Shown piece by piece: positions 48,782-60,434 of a DNA stretch of 64,000 nucleotides. The notes beneath the pieces were generated by a model. The model was given only the letters and a program-made list of their open reading frames with translations. It ran no database searches and was not told the origin of the DNA. Both the position numbers and the translations under genes were made by a program. The DNA lies in NCBI GenBank assembly GCA_020809705.1, contig CP085827.1, positions 62,001 to 126,000 of the forward strand, given 5' to 3'. Positions within the stretch are counted from its first letter, which is position 1. Each line of letters starts with the position of its first letter. The DNA is from Calonectria ilicicola (lineage: Eukaryota > Ascomycota > Sordariomycetes > Hypocreales > Nectriaceae).

Positions 48782-50623
48782 ATGGAGTCTCAACAGCCCT
48801 CCAACGAGGCTATCAACGTGTATGATGATGACAGTTTTATCTCTCTTGATGACTGCTGCCGCGAACGCCCTGAGGATAACACCTGCCGGCCAACGAAGGC
48901 GCTGACTACTGATCGCAGCTATGCCTTTGAGCCAATTAACCTGCCGGCCTGGGCCCCTAAAATAGAAGAGCTGCTCTAAGAGCTGGTATTGTTATTCCAG
49001 AAATTTATCCCTATTTCCTTAGTGGAAAGCTGGGTCCAATATACTAACAGTTGGGTTAGTTATTTGCTTGAGGAGGCTAAAAGCCATGATAAATAACAGC
49101 CTTGGGCACAGCTATTAATATGGAAGCTGACCTCTGTAGAAGAAATCTATATATAGCTTGTAATTATAATTTATATATGAATAACTAGGGAAGACTGGAT
49201 TAAAGACTATTGGAAGGTTTCCTAGCCTAAAGATTAATATACTAGTCATCCAATTACTAAGTAGATATCTTATGACCGGTTTCAGCTCTTATTATAGTAC
49301 CTATAAATATTTGATTATATAACAATATAGGTAGCCTCACTGGATAAGGCATATAGCCGGACTTTTGGCCAGGTTAATGAATAATCTGACCTTCTATAGT
49401 AAGTATCTACTTAATTCTATAACCCAGGCACAAATATTGCTGTGGATGAGGCTATAGCCTGCTTTCTAGGAAGATCTAAAGAGACAACAACCATCAAAAA
49501 TAAACCTATTCCAACCGGCTTTAAATCGTAGGTTATAGCCCAAAAAGGCTATTTCCTTCAGTAGCTTTAGCACCAGCCAGGCCATAAGTTTAGGTCAGTT
49601 GGAATAGCCCGGGGCCGGGTCAGGCCAGCTTACCGGCAACGGTCACCGCAGCTACGGCGGCAGCGGCAGCGGCAGCAGAACCCAAAGAGTGGCATCTATC
49701 TGAACCCAACTCGAAGCATGGTTGTTTCCCTAGTAAACCTGCTACCAAAATCCACATATCATGTCTTTCTAGATAACCTTTTCTCCTCCTGTGACCTCTT
49801 TCGTCGGCTCCGTCAATTGGGCCACGGGGCCACAGGCACAGCCCGCCGCAACTGCGGCATTTACAAGGATCTAGTTGACCTCAAAAGGGCAGATAAGACC
49901 GCTGCCGGCAGCCTTCCTTTTAATAAGGTCAGGGCTGTTCCAACAGCTGACGATAAAGTCAATCAAATAGCTTGGAAAGACAACGCCCTTGTGTTATTCC
50001 TATTAACTGTATTCATAGGCGATGAAAGGGCTGATCGTTGGAGAAGAAGACCGACGGCAATAAAAACCTCTACACGCCCAATCCAGCGTTTTTTTGGTGC
50101 CGAACATGTCAAGCTAATTTCTATCCCGTCAGTGGCTAGCACCTATAATAACGAAATGAATGCTGTTGACCGGGGTGACCAAATGCGTGCGTATTGGAGC
50201 TCTAGTCATCGTGTTCGAAGGGGCGGTTGGAAGGCCCTTGCTTGGGACTTTCTATTAGAAATAGCCCTCACTAATAGCTTCATTTTACAGCTTCGAGGGC
50301 AGCCTAATTGGAGGCCATTTATACAGCAAGTGGATTGGCGCCGGCATATTTGGAATCGCCTTGTTCAAAAATACAGCTCTGCCGCTGAGTCAAGAGAAAG
50401 GTTTCGGGTTGGAGATCAATATACCCCTATTTCACAGCATATTCGTGTCCGTAAGGGAAACTCTGAGTGTGTGGCTTGTCAGGGGCATTGTCTGGGTCAG
50501 CCGAGGAGCCGTAAAAGAAGAAGGCCGTTGATAACAGTCAGTGGAAATAGCAGCCGGGCGCTGCAGTCACATTATCGCTGTGAGCAGTGCGATGTATCGT
50601 TGTGTAGATCCGACTATTGTTAG
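48782..50623 (+). pseudogene. piggyBac-type transposase pseudogene
   Basis: One plus frame runs 614 codons from ATG 48782 to TAG 50621-50623 with no frameshift but with many TAG/TAA/TGA codons between 48977 and 49570. The first 65 codons are open and acidic. A NIAVDEAIACFLGRS segment near 49434-49475 is the conserved piggyBac catalytic block (VDE...GRS). From 49718 it is open and encodes FLDNLFSSCDLFRRLR, then NEMNAVDRGDQMRAYW (the last catalytic region, VDxxDQ), and ends in a cysteine-rich zinc-binding tail (CVACQGHC, CEQCDVSLC). The 5' half is RIP-mutated while the 3' half is almost clean. I could not locate the terminal repeats. Confidence 0.82.
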
Positions 50624-50879
50624 GACTTGTGGCATCAGCCAATTTATTAGGGAAATGATGTACCTTTAATTTGCATTGCTTTGATTAGCTTGACCCCCCG
50701 CCCGTTACATAATTGCAGGCTTAGGGCACTCAAAGGGATACCACTTTCAAGCCTAATATAACCAAGCACCAGATCCTCATCTATAATCATGAAAAAATTG
50801 AAACAGGGCCGATCCCAGGAAAGTCGCAATAAGCAGCTGAGTCCACCGCCCATAAAGATTTTAGTCATACCGTTTTGTT

Positions 50880-51248
50880 CTACTTGGTCTCTTTTGATTC
50901 CCAAAACTCTCTTGTATCTGGCCAAACCTTTCTAGTTCCATCTAATAATGGTGTGGCCCCATCGGTATCTGTCCAATAGAAGGCGCCGTAGATTGGATCG
51001 AGCAGACGTTGATGACCCCAGGGCCTAGAATACAGTTTCCCATCGATTTTCCAAAGTGGCTGCCAGTAATAAAATTCCCGCATATGCAGCATTGTCCCAT
51101 AAAGAGAAATTTCCACCGGCCATGCACCTTGACACCTGCGAAATCCCTGTACCAATAATCTATATAAGACGTATTGAAGCGAGGTGCCTTTGGGGTTGTC
51201 CCGAGGCAAGTCACGTGAGAGCGTCACGTCCAATCTAATCTCAGCCAT
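50880..51248 (-). CDS. Hypothetical protein, unrecognised
   Basis: A 122-codon minus frame with ATG at 51248, rich in aromatic residues (for example EFYYWQPLW and YGAFYWTD). No domain, signal or membrane segment is recognised. A second open frame (50647-50925) overlaps its end and could be a further exon or chance. No homology-based support is available from the sequence alone, and the competing frame 50942-51214 is also open, so the call is weak. Confidence 0.25.
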   Translation of the reverse strand: MAEIRLDVTLSRDLPRDNPKGTSLQYVLYRLLVQGFRRCQGAWPVEISLYGTMLHMREFYYWQPLWKIDGKLYSRPWGHQRLLDPIYGAFYWTDTDGATPLLDGTRKVWPDTREFWESKETK

Positions 51249-51444
51249 TGTGGCCTAGAGCAAAAGTTATACTATAACAATTATAGCATCTATTTAAGAG
51301 TTAGGAGCAGTAGCAGATCATAGGCGTTCATATTATAGCTGACAGCCCACGCCACATCAAAGTTTGTGCTCTATCTCCCCCTACTTTTTGCAAACTAACT
51401 TGTTCAGTTTTGTTTCGGATACAATACTATAATCGCTCTCTACG

Positions 51445-52017
51445 ATGCAGATACTGGCAAACACTCGAATATCCTACGACTTTCAACGCACAATTGTATC
51501 ATTTATCACATCACTCCCTTTCGCCTTTCAGCATTTAATTCATGTTTTCTTCCCTTGCTATTTCCTGCCCGACCGCATTGTCATAAAAAAACTCAAGCCG
51601 AATTGGGATGATGAATTTGATAATGAGAAACTGATGTATCAGAAACTCAAAGATCTTCAGGGCCACGTAGTACCCAAATTCTATGGCGAGGTAAATTATA
51701 ATAGAACTCACACCTTAATTTTATCTGAAATCGCTGGTGTTTTACCATTTGAACAAAGTTTGCCGCCTCTTCCGCCCGAAGAATTCAAGAGACGAGCCGA
51801 GGTCGCGTTTGGAAAGATCAATGCTTTGGACTTAGGTTATAATGACATCAAACTCGATAATCTACTCATTGTTGAGGACCGAATCATGTTGTTAGACCTA
51901 GAGTCTGTTTGGGAGCCTCTACCAGGGGACAGAAAATATGCTTTTAAATCTGATATTGACCAGCTCATGCTTTTGTATAATAGATATTTGAAAGGTGTTA
52001 ATCAGGATGATTTCTAG
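51445..52017 (+). CDS. Small protein-kinase-like protein
   Basis: A complete 190-residue frame. After an amino-terminal stretch with hydrophobic residues 15-42, residues 45-50 (IVIKKL) hold the likely ATP-contacting lysine and Glu61 could be its partner. GYNDIKLDNLL (131-141) is the catalytic-loop equivalent with Asp134 and Asn139, and LLDLES (149-154) takes the place of DFG with the aspartate kept and the glycine absent. This pattern occurs in a fungal family of short kinase-like proteins. The glycine-rich loop is not evident and the C-lobe is much shorter than in ordinary kinases, so it may be an atypical kinase, a phosphotransferase-like protein or a pseudokinase. It is a single exon between the piggyBac relic and noncoding DNA. 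Confidence 0.65.
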   Translation: MQILANTRISYDFQRTIVSFITSLPFAFQHLIHVFFPCYFLPDRIVIKKLKPNWDDEFDNEKLMYQKLKDLQGHVVPKFYGEVNYNRTHTLILSEIAGVLPFEQSLPPLPPEEFKRRAEVAFGKINALDLGYNDIKLDNLLIVEDRIMLLDLESVWEPLPGDRKYAFKSDIDQLMLLYNRYLKGVNQDDF

Positions 52018-53401
52018 ACACGTTGTGGGCAGATAAGGAGCTATTAATACTACCTCTTAGCTCTTTATACACGCCTCTCGTTTAATGCCAGAAAACACTA
52101 TTTTTATCTTTATCCGTCAAACCCAATTTTGCCTAAAAATGCCCGGTACCATCTAACATTTTATTCTCTACTAAGTTAGGGAGGCTTGGGCGTGCTAGCT
52201 GCGTGATGCGGAAACAATCACTGAGGACTGTAAAACTAGGGTGTAAAAGGATTGATTCCTTCTCCAAGAGACTGAGGGTCCCTGCTGCCCTATGGCAGCT
52301 GGATTTCTAAGGTCGTTCATCCGCGCGACTACCCCTTTGTGTATCACTGTGTCGTTGGTAGGAATCCCCTATCCCACTAGGCTACAGGATAAGTCATCAA
52401 TCACGATATTTGCAATGATCGATGTGGACTACAGTACCAAGAAGCATCCGTAATGTATGGCCTGGAACACAAGGGGAGCTTTCCTAGTGGGTGTAGCCCC
52501 CAGCACCACGCTGCCTGTTTCCATCACAATTGTTATGAATTACTGTGGATGATCTTTATTGTTGCTTGGCTGCATTTTCCACCCCGCAAAGCTATAACCA
52601 TTCATCAACTATTCTACTAAATATTCGTACCCTAGGGTATGATATAAACCCTCTCAAAATCGTAACTCTAGCCCGATTGTTAAAGACTGGTATACCCCCA
52701 ACTATGATAACACGATTGAGTCTGACGAGATAAGGGATTTGGTGAACATGTACACAGCTTGTAAAGTGGTTGAGTTGTGGTGGAGCGAGGAATTCCAGCT
52801 CTTAACAGTAGAAACTGGGGAATACGCCGCTGGCTTGATCTTAGAGATGCTAAAGCGCGTTGATTAAGTTCATAAGTCGCAAGCATCTATTGTAATTTCT
52901 TAGTATGAAATATCAAGTTTGAGGACGAATTCGTCCCGCTTCTGTTGCAGCATAGTCTAGGTCGTTGCGTTTTCAAGATTCTACATCCCGCTTGAGCATC
53001 CTGTTGGATCGTTACTTTTATATGAATTATCACTCCAGTTTGCAGGACAAGTAGTTTACATCACAAAGGGTCAAAATAATTAGTGACAGTGGCGGCAGCA
53101 GTAGCAGGAGCAACTAGTAGTAGCATTACGCGGGTTTATATCGCCAACTAACGAGCAACCTAGGCAGAAGGAAATCCGAACTTCAATTCAATAACTTTAG
53201 TCCACCCAAGCCTATAGTCTTCAATTCGGTTTGTAAGTAATTGACCGCGCGACGCAATGTTTCTTTCCCTCCATAGCAAGCACCGCTCTCAATGTGCTGT
53301 GCCAAACCGCTCACAGTCGAAAAGTGCTTTAGGGGTTTTTTCATGCTGCTACCTTTCATTAGAGCCAGCGGGCAATGAAATGATATTTCATCAGGTGTTT
53401 T
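52018..53401. other. Mostly unassigned; one exon-like open frame at 52643-52867
   Basis: No recognised gene. The plus frame 52643-52867 follows a TGA and runs 74 codons to TAA with natural-looking composition (for example CKVVELWWSEEFQLLTVETG). It has no suitable upstream ATG, so it could be the last exon of a gene or a remnant. A bracketing short ORF in another frame starts at 52545. The stretches 52018-52540 and 52870-53400 hold nothing I can support. Confidence 0.35.
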
Positions 53402-54142
53402 CTAGACCAAGCTTAGGTGCACTTTAGCATAAACGCTTGACGACAAGTGTTGTTGGAGTGCGCCAGGATCGAATGTGCAGGTACAGGAAGGTGGGCACAT
53501 TGGACATCGTTTACGACCAGCTGCAGCACCGAACCGCAAATCAAACATTTGACCGATATTGTCGCCGACTAAAATACTTGAATGAGAACTTCCTAGTGGT
53601 GTGTGGATCGCCGTGGATGGATAGGAGTCGACGAATTCAGTCGAAGTGGGAGTGAGTAGTGGACTCCTCACTGGCGATGTCGATGTCGAAGTCGCAGACA
53701 CATCTTCTTCCAGGAGCCACTTTGTTGAAGTTTTAGTCGTTATAATCCCGTTTACGTCGTTCTTCGTAATGGCTGCATTTAATTGAGCCTTTGTTATCTT
53801 CGACGGACATCTCCCGCTTTCCAAGTGATGCAGCTGCGCCGACGGGCAGCGAAATTGTTTCTTGTATTTTCCACTTGCAAGACAGTTAATGTCGCATAGT
53901 GGCTGGTGTCATATCGATTCCTGATGCTGTACCAGTGCAGTCATGCTCTGGAAAGTCCTTTTGCAAATGTTGCACCCAATGGGCCAACATGGCTGGAGAG
54001 GTTTTTCATTCTTCTTCTGAGTAGCCTTTTTGCGTTGATGTGCTGCACTATGCAGAAGATGGGCTGAGAGTCCATCGTCCGTTTTAAAATTACGCTTGCA
54101 GTCGCAGCAGCGAAATTGAGTTGGGAGGGACAGCATTGTCAA
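53402..54142 (-). pseudogene. C2H2 zinc-finger protein gene with one in-frame TGA
   Basis: A minus frame of 247 codons (ATG 54142, stop at 53402) is interrupted only by TGA at 53909-53911. It encodes zinc-finger elements: FRCCDCKRNFKTDDGLSAHL..H near residues 9-33, CNICKRTFQSMTALVQHQ near 57-74, an RCPSAQLHHLESGRC segment just after the TGA, and a final CPMCPPSC...ALQQHL segment near the carboxyl end. Between them is a low-complexity Ser/Thr-rich stretch. This matches small fungal C2H2 proteins of unknown targets. The TGA may be a C-to-T change of CGA. An intron skipping it cannot be excluded, in which case the gene is intact. DNA or RNA binding is inferred from the fingers. Confidence 0.65.
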
Positions 54143-55311
54143 ATCAGAACATTAATGAGTATTTGTAGTGCAGTAAAGGAACGGAATAACTGTAATAAGA
54201 AGATATTGGTAGGAGGATAGTTATATCCACAAGTCGGATTGCGGGGTAGATAGAATTATGATGTCAATGACGTTTGAGTTTGGAACCAAGCGCGATGGAT
54301 CATGCACACGTCACGAGTATCGGAAGCCCTCCATAGATTGTAAGATCCTCTGCTCTGTACGCTATAGGGGCCTCAGCGGAGCAGTCCACGCGAAATTCAG
54401 CGCAGGATAATTAGCATGAGAAGTAGTTCACCTATGCAACCCTGCTTTCGCGGCTGTCTGCTCAAGACGGTCGGTATACTCAAATGTCACCTTAAGCTAA
54501 CATGCTTGAGACGATTGCGTCGGGTGCACGTCTCTTTACGCTGAACTTTGTGTACGTCAAACTCCGCGTGCGCAGAATTCTGCCTACACGAAGCCCACTT
54601 TAGCTACACCAGCCGAGTTGCTTAAGCAGAAGTTGCCTAAGCAGTTCTCCGCCCGAACCACCGATGGAGCACGAAGCACAGCCTACTACTACTACTACTA
54701 CTTACTACTACAGTACCGTGCATGTTCAGCGTCAATGTGTCGATAGAAAGGATTTTACTAAAAGTGGACTAGTCACAGTGTGCACATCTCAGATCATAGG
54801 TCAACGTGACCTGCTAGCACTAACAGCCTGCTCTATGTTTCGGGCATAAGGCCGTTAGTGAATACATGAAGAAACACACAGTGTGCACACTGTAATGACT
54901 ACTTCTGCTAGTTGAATAAAAAGCAATTACAACCATCAATAGCCGATATTCTTCCGACCAAAATAACCCCAAATAACCCCAAATAAATGTTATTAACCCA
55001 ATATATTATATACATATCAATTCAAGTCCAAGTCATCATAAATAAAGTCACAGATATGGATACACAGAAAGATTCACAGGAATCACTTATTGCATCTGGA
55101 TCATATGTGTTATCGTTGGGAATGAGTGTTAATGGTTGTTGTTATTCATTTGTCTAAGGCTGCCTTTGGCAGCCCTTTATGGGTCAAATTAGTGGCTTGC
55201 AGCCATAGCCAGCTATGGCCCTTAGTAGGTCACAGCGGCTCGTAGCGGCTGCTTAAAGCAGCTAGCTGCAGCCGGCGGCAGCCACTAGCTAATACAGCTG
55301 TAACAGCCAAT
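54143..55311. other. Noncoding; contains a microsatellite and a dyad-rich G+C stretch
   Basis: No supported gene. A short (ACT)n microsatellite lies at about 54684-54713. At 55155-55310 dense short inverted repeats built on GGCTGC/GCAGCC and AGCTAGCT occur (for example GGCTGCCTTTGGCAGCC). A triplicated-type AAATAACCCC string is at about 54961-54984. Confidence 0.45.
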
Positions 55312-55605
55312 TCAGTCGTCAGTAATCCTCCACCAGGCTTCAGCCTGTTGCTGCTGCTGCGCCTTGTGGTCGCTTGCCCTGGAGCAGCTGGTCAATGCGG
55401 AACAGAGAACGCCAGCAGGGTGCTCATGGTCAAGGTAGTGCCACCAGCATATACGTGGTTGGTTGAATGTGCGGTAGCCGTGGTTGCTCATCTCGGCCAG
55501 GTACGCCATATCGGCCTCCTCTTCCACCTCCTCGGCTGTGCCAATGTCCTCCAGGTCGAAATTGGCCCGCTCGCTCGAGGCAGCAGCTTGGCGCCACCAT
55601 GCCAC
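55312..55605 (-). pseudogene. Possible fragment of a TLH/OrsD-type helicase protein
   Basis: A 97-codon minus frame encodes a LEDIGTAEEVEEEADMAYLA segment followed by EMSNHGYRTFNQ. This resembles, from memory, a stretch found in fungal TLH/OrsD-associated repeat proteins. The remainder is Gln/Ala-rich and does not look conserved. Open frames exist on both strands here (a 210-codon minus frame reaches 56062), so a chance frame in G+C-rich DNA remains possible. If the resemblance is right it is a truncated copy unrelated in position to 22425-29640. Confidence 0.3.
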
Positions 55606-57114
55606 CTGGAATGGCGGCGCCTCGGCGCGTGTGCAAACCCTGCGGAGGCAAGACGAGACTATGCCATCCCTCCAAACCTCGCCTTCCAGCAGGGTCGATC
55701 ACAGGTACGGCGATAGCAGCGCTCCTGGCTTGCGCTGGCGAAGGAAGACTTAGCGCAACGGCTACACGAGTGTAAAATAAAATGGATGGGAATTTTGGTG
55801 GAGGTGCACAGATAAAAATGTTGTTTTCTGACAGAAAACGAATGGCCTTAATACAGTAGGTTAGGTTGCACGTTAATGAGAGAAGACTGGAATTTGGAGG
55901 GAGAGGAAGATATAATGAGGAGCGAATTGCTTTACGAATGTTGTTGTTGCGTTGGAAAAGAGAAAGTGTCCAGTGTTGGTTAGTCAGTAGCCTACAGCGT
56001 GTGTGGGCGGAGTGACCTAGCTGGAAGGATGACACAACTGAATACAATGACTTTAACCACAATAAAAGCTGGTTTTCTTGGGACAGACTTTATTGTGTTG
56101 ATCAACAACCGCACCTACCCACACTCCAAAACCCCTTTTATCTTTACCGCTCAACTGACCCTAGGGTAGTTGGAGCAAATTGTAAAACAGATCACAGAGC
56201 TAAATATAGAGATAACGACCAAATATGATCTGAATAGATTCAATTTATCTGATGAAGAGAAGAGGAGAGTTATAGCCAGGTTGAACGATCCTATTATAGT
56301 GATTCCCTAACATTCCAGTTAAGCAGGGGAGTTACTTGACCGCTTTACATAAATCTGTCCATTTGAGCCTGAGGCAGTGGTCAAAGTGCTGAGATGTTAC
56401 AACAAATTTTCATTAAAATGAAGAATAGCTCGAAGCTACTGGTCGTAAAACCACATTGGCCCAAGAAGCCCAATGCGCCAGGAACTCAAGTATGCCCTGC
56501 GTCCTTTTATGTAAAGCTGCCTCTAGCATTCCATAGGCAGTTTCCCAGGCATTTGCCTCATTCATGAATTGTCCAAACTGTCCATCGCCGTTACGAAATG
56601 CATTATGGAACCCCTCGGCGTATTGTTTCTTGAATTCGTTGCTGAAAATCTCGTGGCACTCCCAAGCGCGTTTAATGCATCTGCTTAGAACAGCGACGTG
56701 TTATTATGTTTGTTTGAGCAATGCGGATACTATATCGTTAGTTGTTGTCAGCTGTTAGCCAGCCGATCAAGCTGACACAAGACCAATCCAGCTACCTTCC
56801 CAGCCGTCGCCGCGCGGCATCTGTGCATCAGCGAAACCGCCATTAAAATTTTAGTGACAGCAAAAGTCAACCTGATACGAGTGACAATGCTAATGGCGAT
56901 CAACGCTCTAACCATGCTTGGCCGCCAACCCATGAAGGAACAAGCTTTATTGTATAGTTCTTAAATTTGGGGAGTAGCAGGTTGTATCTGGAGCCATGTA
57001 TGGTTTGAAATGGGAGCTGTGTGAAGGTGGTTATAATATTGGTGGTAATTTGGTGAAATTAGTGCCAGTCGACGGGGAGAAAGACTTCAACCTGGTTCAT
57101 CAGTCCCGGTAGCT
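55606..57114. other. Unassigned; two open fragments at 56170-56310 (+) and 56413-56700 (-)
   Basis: 56170-56310 plus is open for 46 codons and reads like a helical charged protein segment (ITTKYDLNRFNLSDEEKRRV) with no start. 56413-56700 minus is open for 96 codons to TAA (KRAWECHEIFSNEFKKQYAE, then a NEANAWETAYGMLEAALHK segment) and also looks protein-like but lacks an ATG, as expected for a terminal exon or remnant. I recognise neither. The rest of this interval shows nothing supported. Confidence 0.3.
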
Positions 57115-58585
57115 TCAGGGATGCTGTCTTAGAACGTGCTCCCTATACCAAGGCCAGTACTCTGTGATTGACCAGTCGACAAGGCGTTTGATGCCAGCCA
57201 TAATCTGGAATATTTTCAAGGGTGACTGCATGCTCCCGAAAAGAAGGCTTGTCCAGAGTCTGGATGAATTGTTAGCTGCACAACGGGTTTGGAACGCTAA
57301 GAAAAGAGAGACCTACCGTCTTTCCAGCCTTGTTACTGGTAATCACAAGCTTCCACTCATATCCCTGCACCACGATTCCTGGTATAAATGCCAACTTTTC
57401 GACGGCGGCTTCCCCAGCCTCCTCCAAGAGAAACTTCCAATGAGCTGCCTGCCAGATGCCTAGCTGCAGCTCAGCCTTGCGCTCGTATCCGCCGTAACGC
57501 TTTGTCTCGATGCTGACACTGATTGGTCGGCTCCTCAACGGGGCGAAGCCGGTGTGGTTGGCCGCAGCTTCGGGGAGGCTTAGCTGGAGGCGCCGGAGCG
57601 ACTCCTGTATGCCTGGCTGCGTGTCGCGGTCCGGTCGTATGAACATGGCATAATCAACTCTTGAGCTAGGGCCGCGATTGATTCGATACTTGGCTGTGAT
57701 GTTGGCTGCCATGCTGGGTCGCAAATTAGTTGAGGTCCTGTCCCAGTCTGGACGGACTCACCACGGAGTAAAACCTGCGAGGTTGGTTGATTGTCGGTCT
57801 AGGGCCGTGTTGAGCAACGGTGTGTGTACCATGTGATTCCAGCCATTCTCGTCCTGTTCCATGACCTGACAGTCATCCGCACTGGTCACAATCCCCAGTA
57901 TGTTATCGAGGAATCGACCTGGTTGAGAATGATCATTGTCAGCCGGCGCGTAAACGAAATCGCGGAACGAGTTGTAGGTTCGAGAACCGTGCTTAAGGGC
58001 ATCAATTTGTGTCTATAGTGGTGAGTAGCCAGGCGCTCCATATATAAATATGCCGCTTACCTTCAGGCCTCTAGGGACTACTGCCTGTCCCGCGGCGATG
58101 CTCTCCATGTCCTCAATCAAATTCTTAGCCGACTCGGGCATCTCGTCATCGTCCACCTTCAACCCCCTCACCTCCAGCCCAGTTGGGTCTAGCTGCAGGA
58201 AAGCCAGTTGTTTTGTGGGTGAGGATCGGCCCGAGTTCTGTCCGTCGCTCTGCCGAAAGGACGACGCCGAGTTGTCGCCATCGTCGATCGAATGAGTGCG
58301 GAATAGGGCTCGCGGTGTCTCGGCATCATCGTTGGGCGCTATGGTCTTGCGCTTCTTAGGCGATCCGGAGTTCATGTTGTAGGAGAATAAAGAGGACGGA
58401 GAAGGAAGGCGGCCATCTCCCTGATTCTTGCGCTTCTTGGAATGGATGCTCTCGGCTTCGTGATTGTTGTGTGATTGCGGGTGACTCGATTCCGAATGCA
58501 CAGGGATATTCTGAAGCCAAACGCGAATCGTGTCATCGGTCGTGGATTGCATCTGTGTTCCGATTTGAAAGAGGCAATGCGTCAT
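57115..58585 (-). CDS. Fungal PD-(D/E)XK nuclease-like protein
   Basis: Exon 1 is 58585-58061, exon 2 58012-57762 and exon 3 starts at 57713, with two 48-nt GT-AG introns whose phases join correctly. Exon 3 runs to about 57303. A last exon ends at the TGA at 57115-57117; the exact junction of the last intron is not settled. Residues 1-140 are Ser/Pro-rich with basic KKRK clusters, typical of the disordered amino half in this family. Exon 2 carries an ENGWNHMVHTPLL segment. Exon 3 carries VDYAMFI and SIETKRYGG, the probable metal-binding D and E-x-K residues of the PD-(D/E)XK fold, and then LAFIPGIVVQGYEWKL. The end contains a DWSITEYWPW segment, as in relatives. Members are abundant in fungi and sometimes found near mobile DNA; their biochemical role is not established. 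No internal stop in placed exons. Confidence 0.75.
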
Positions 58586-60267
58586 GTATTCTCTTTAATC
58601 CGAAAAGCAATGCTCGTTAAGAGCTATGCTTGTTAATGTGGATTTCTCATGATGGATTTAGACGAGGGCTTACTAGTTGCTACGGTGATGACATTCTGCC
58701 TTTCATAAGCTACTGCCTCAAACCCATTCGAGACTTGGGTAGTTAACCTGAGAAATACCCAAAATATTTTAATACTGCTGCCATTATTCTGCCTAGAAAA
58801 TAATGAACGCTAAAGTACAACAAAATAAAAAATATCTTAATTTTGTCTTTAACATGTTACATAAAGCATTCTTAGCCGGCTTTAATCATATTTTTATGCC
58901 ACTCTCTATTAAATGATGGAAGGTAATGATTCGTGCGCTCAGGATGTAGAAATGGCCCTTGTACCCTCAGAAGCATGGCTAATTATGTAATGCCTTTAGG
59001 GTAATGCCAGCCCCGCTAGTGACAAATGCTTTCATCTCCGCATTCCCAGGAGCAGATCAATTTACAATGATCTAAAGAGAGAAATTTGTATGATGTAAAC
59101 AGCCGGCAGTAATTTGTTCTTTTCCATAACTAGCTGCATATTGTGTACTCAAGGGGCTCATGTTAAACTGTTGTTTGTCCTTCATTTCACTGCTCTAATC
59201 ATTGGTCAATCTCGTCACCTTTCATTTCCCCGACAAACCGAAAGTTGCATGCTACGATCCCATACCTTTCACATGGTGTGGCAGGGAAATCGAGGGCCTA
59301 ATTATATATAGTGGCAAAAACAAAGGATCGATCAAGTTTTTGGGTACTGGTAGATTCCGAAGACACCTCGGCTACCTTGATATTAGTTTCAGCGGGCGAC
59401 GGCGCCCAGGACCAGCACATTAATTTGGCCTCCCAAACCGTGTACGCTTGTTTCTGTGCCAATGAAAAGCAATAATTGGGGTCGGATGTATGAGCGCAGT
59501 TTCTCCTTCCTTCCTTGCTACGAGAGCACCAATTCATATTTGCTTTATATTTGACGAGTTTAAAGATATTTTTTGCTGAAAGGTGTTCAAATTCCTCTAT
59601 TGATTCGTCGGGACCTTATCCACTTGCACCTTTTGACTGTGTTTAAGGCATAGGCGATTGACAGGCCACTAATAAGTTCTGCCTCCTACCAATCAATGCT
59701 AGTGACGCTCAGGAATTCCGGGCATCTCAGACCATTTCTAAAGGCATCATGTTATAATAACATCTGAAATGACGATCGGCTCCTAATTCCAAGAGATGAT
59801 GGATAATGCCACCCACAGATTCATCATAGGGCTATATTGCGTAGTATGGCGAGACTCTGCCTGGTCACTCTTGCAGGTGCATATTATGGCAATCAAGTAG
59901 CTTGGTGATGTCACTACCGCGTATGGCCTCATTCATACGGTTAACAGCCCGTGCAGTGATTTAATGAGAGCCTATCGATCCACTATACTACGCCATTCGA
60001 GTCAATTCTACAATCTTCTGGATCATTTGGAGCCTCGTATTCTGTGACCCTCCTCTTCCACTATCAGCAAAGAGGTTGCATCTCCTTTTCCCCTGCTAAC
60101 CCTTAATCAGACCCGTATTGCCATTTAAACAGGCGAACGTACGTATTGTGTGAATATTAAAGAGTAGTGCAGTTCTATATCTGGTTATATATATTTGCTA
60201 TTTTAAGTGATAATATGTAATTAAGTGCTTAAGAATTGTGGAAAACCAAGGATTGTTATTGGTGTTT
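58586..60267. other. Intergenic, no supported gene
   Basis: The upstream flank of the PD-(D/E)XK gene and downstream flank of the HET gene. Open frames of 60-80 codons on both strands at 59114-59537 overlap each other and have no recognisable domain. No RNA gene is evident. The interval 58740-58870 is A+T-rich but does not show the pattern of decayed transposon ORFs seen elsewhere. Confidence 0.45.
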
Positions 60268-60360
60268 ATACAACCCGCCAGCCACCCCCGGGTTTGGCTG
60301 GCCGACCCCCTCACTTCTAAGTCTAACCATAGGTCAAACACCAGATTCCTCACTACAATA
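60268..60360 (+). repeat. Dispersed ~93-bp repeat, copy 1
   Basis: It shares CCAGCCACCCCCGGGT, AAGTCTAACC, the CAxACACCxGATxCT block and CACTACAAT with 63147-63244 in the same orientation, with substitutions and small gaps. The first part is self-complementary (CAGCCA...TGGCTGG). It lies 75 bases downstream of the HET gene stop. Confidence 0.7.
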
Positions 60361-60434
60361 ATCATAAATACTGTAGCTGGCGGCACTTTAAGTATGTATA
60401 TGATAGTGCTAAGGAGTATAAATTCAGCGGTACT

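Noticed and set aside
55430..56062. 210-codon minus-strand ORF
   Set aside because: Overlaps open frames on the other strand in G+C-rich, low-complexity DNA; its composition is Pro/Gly/Arg-rich and does not look like a real protein.
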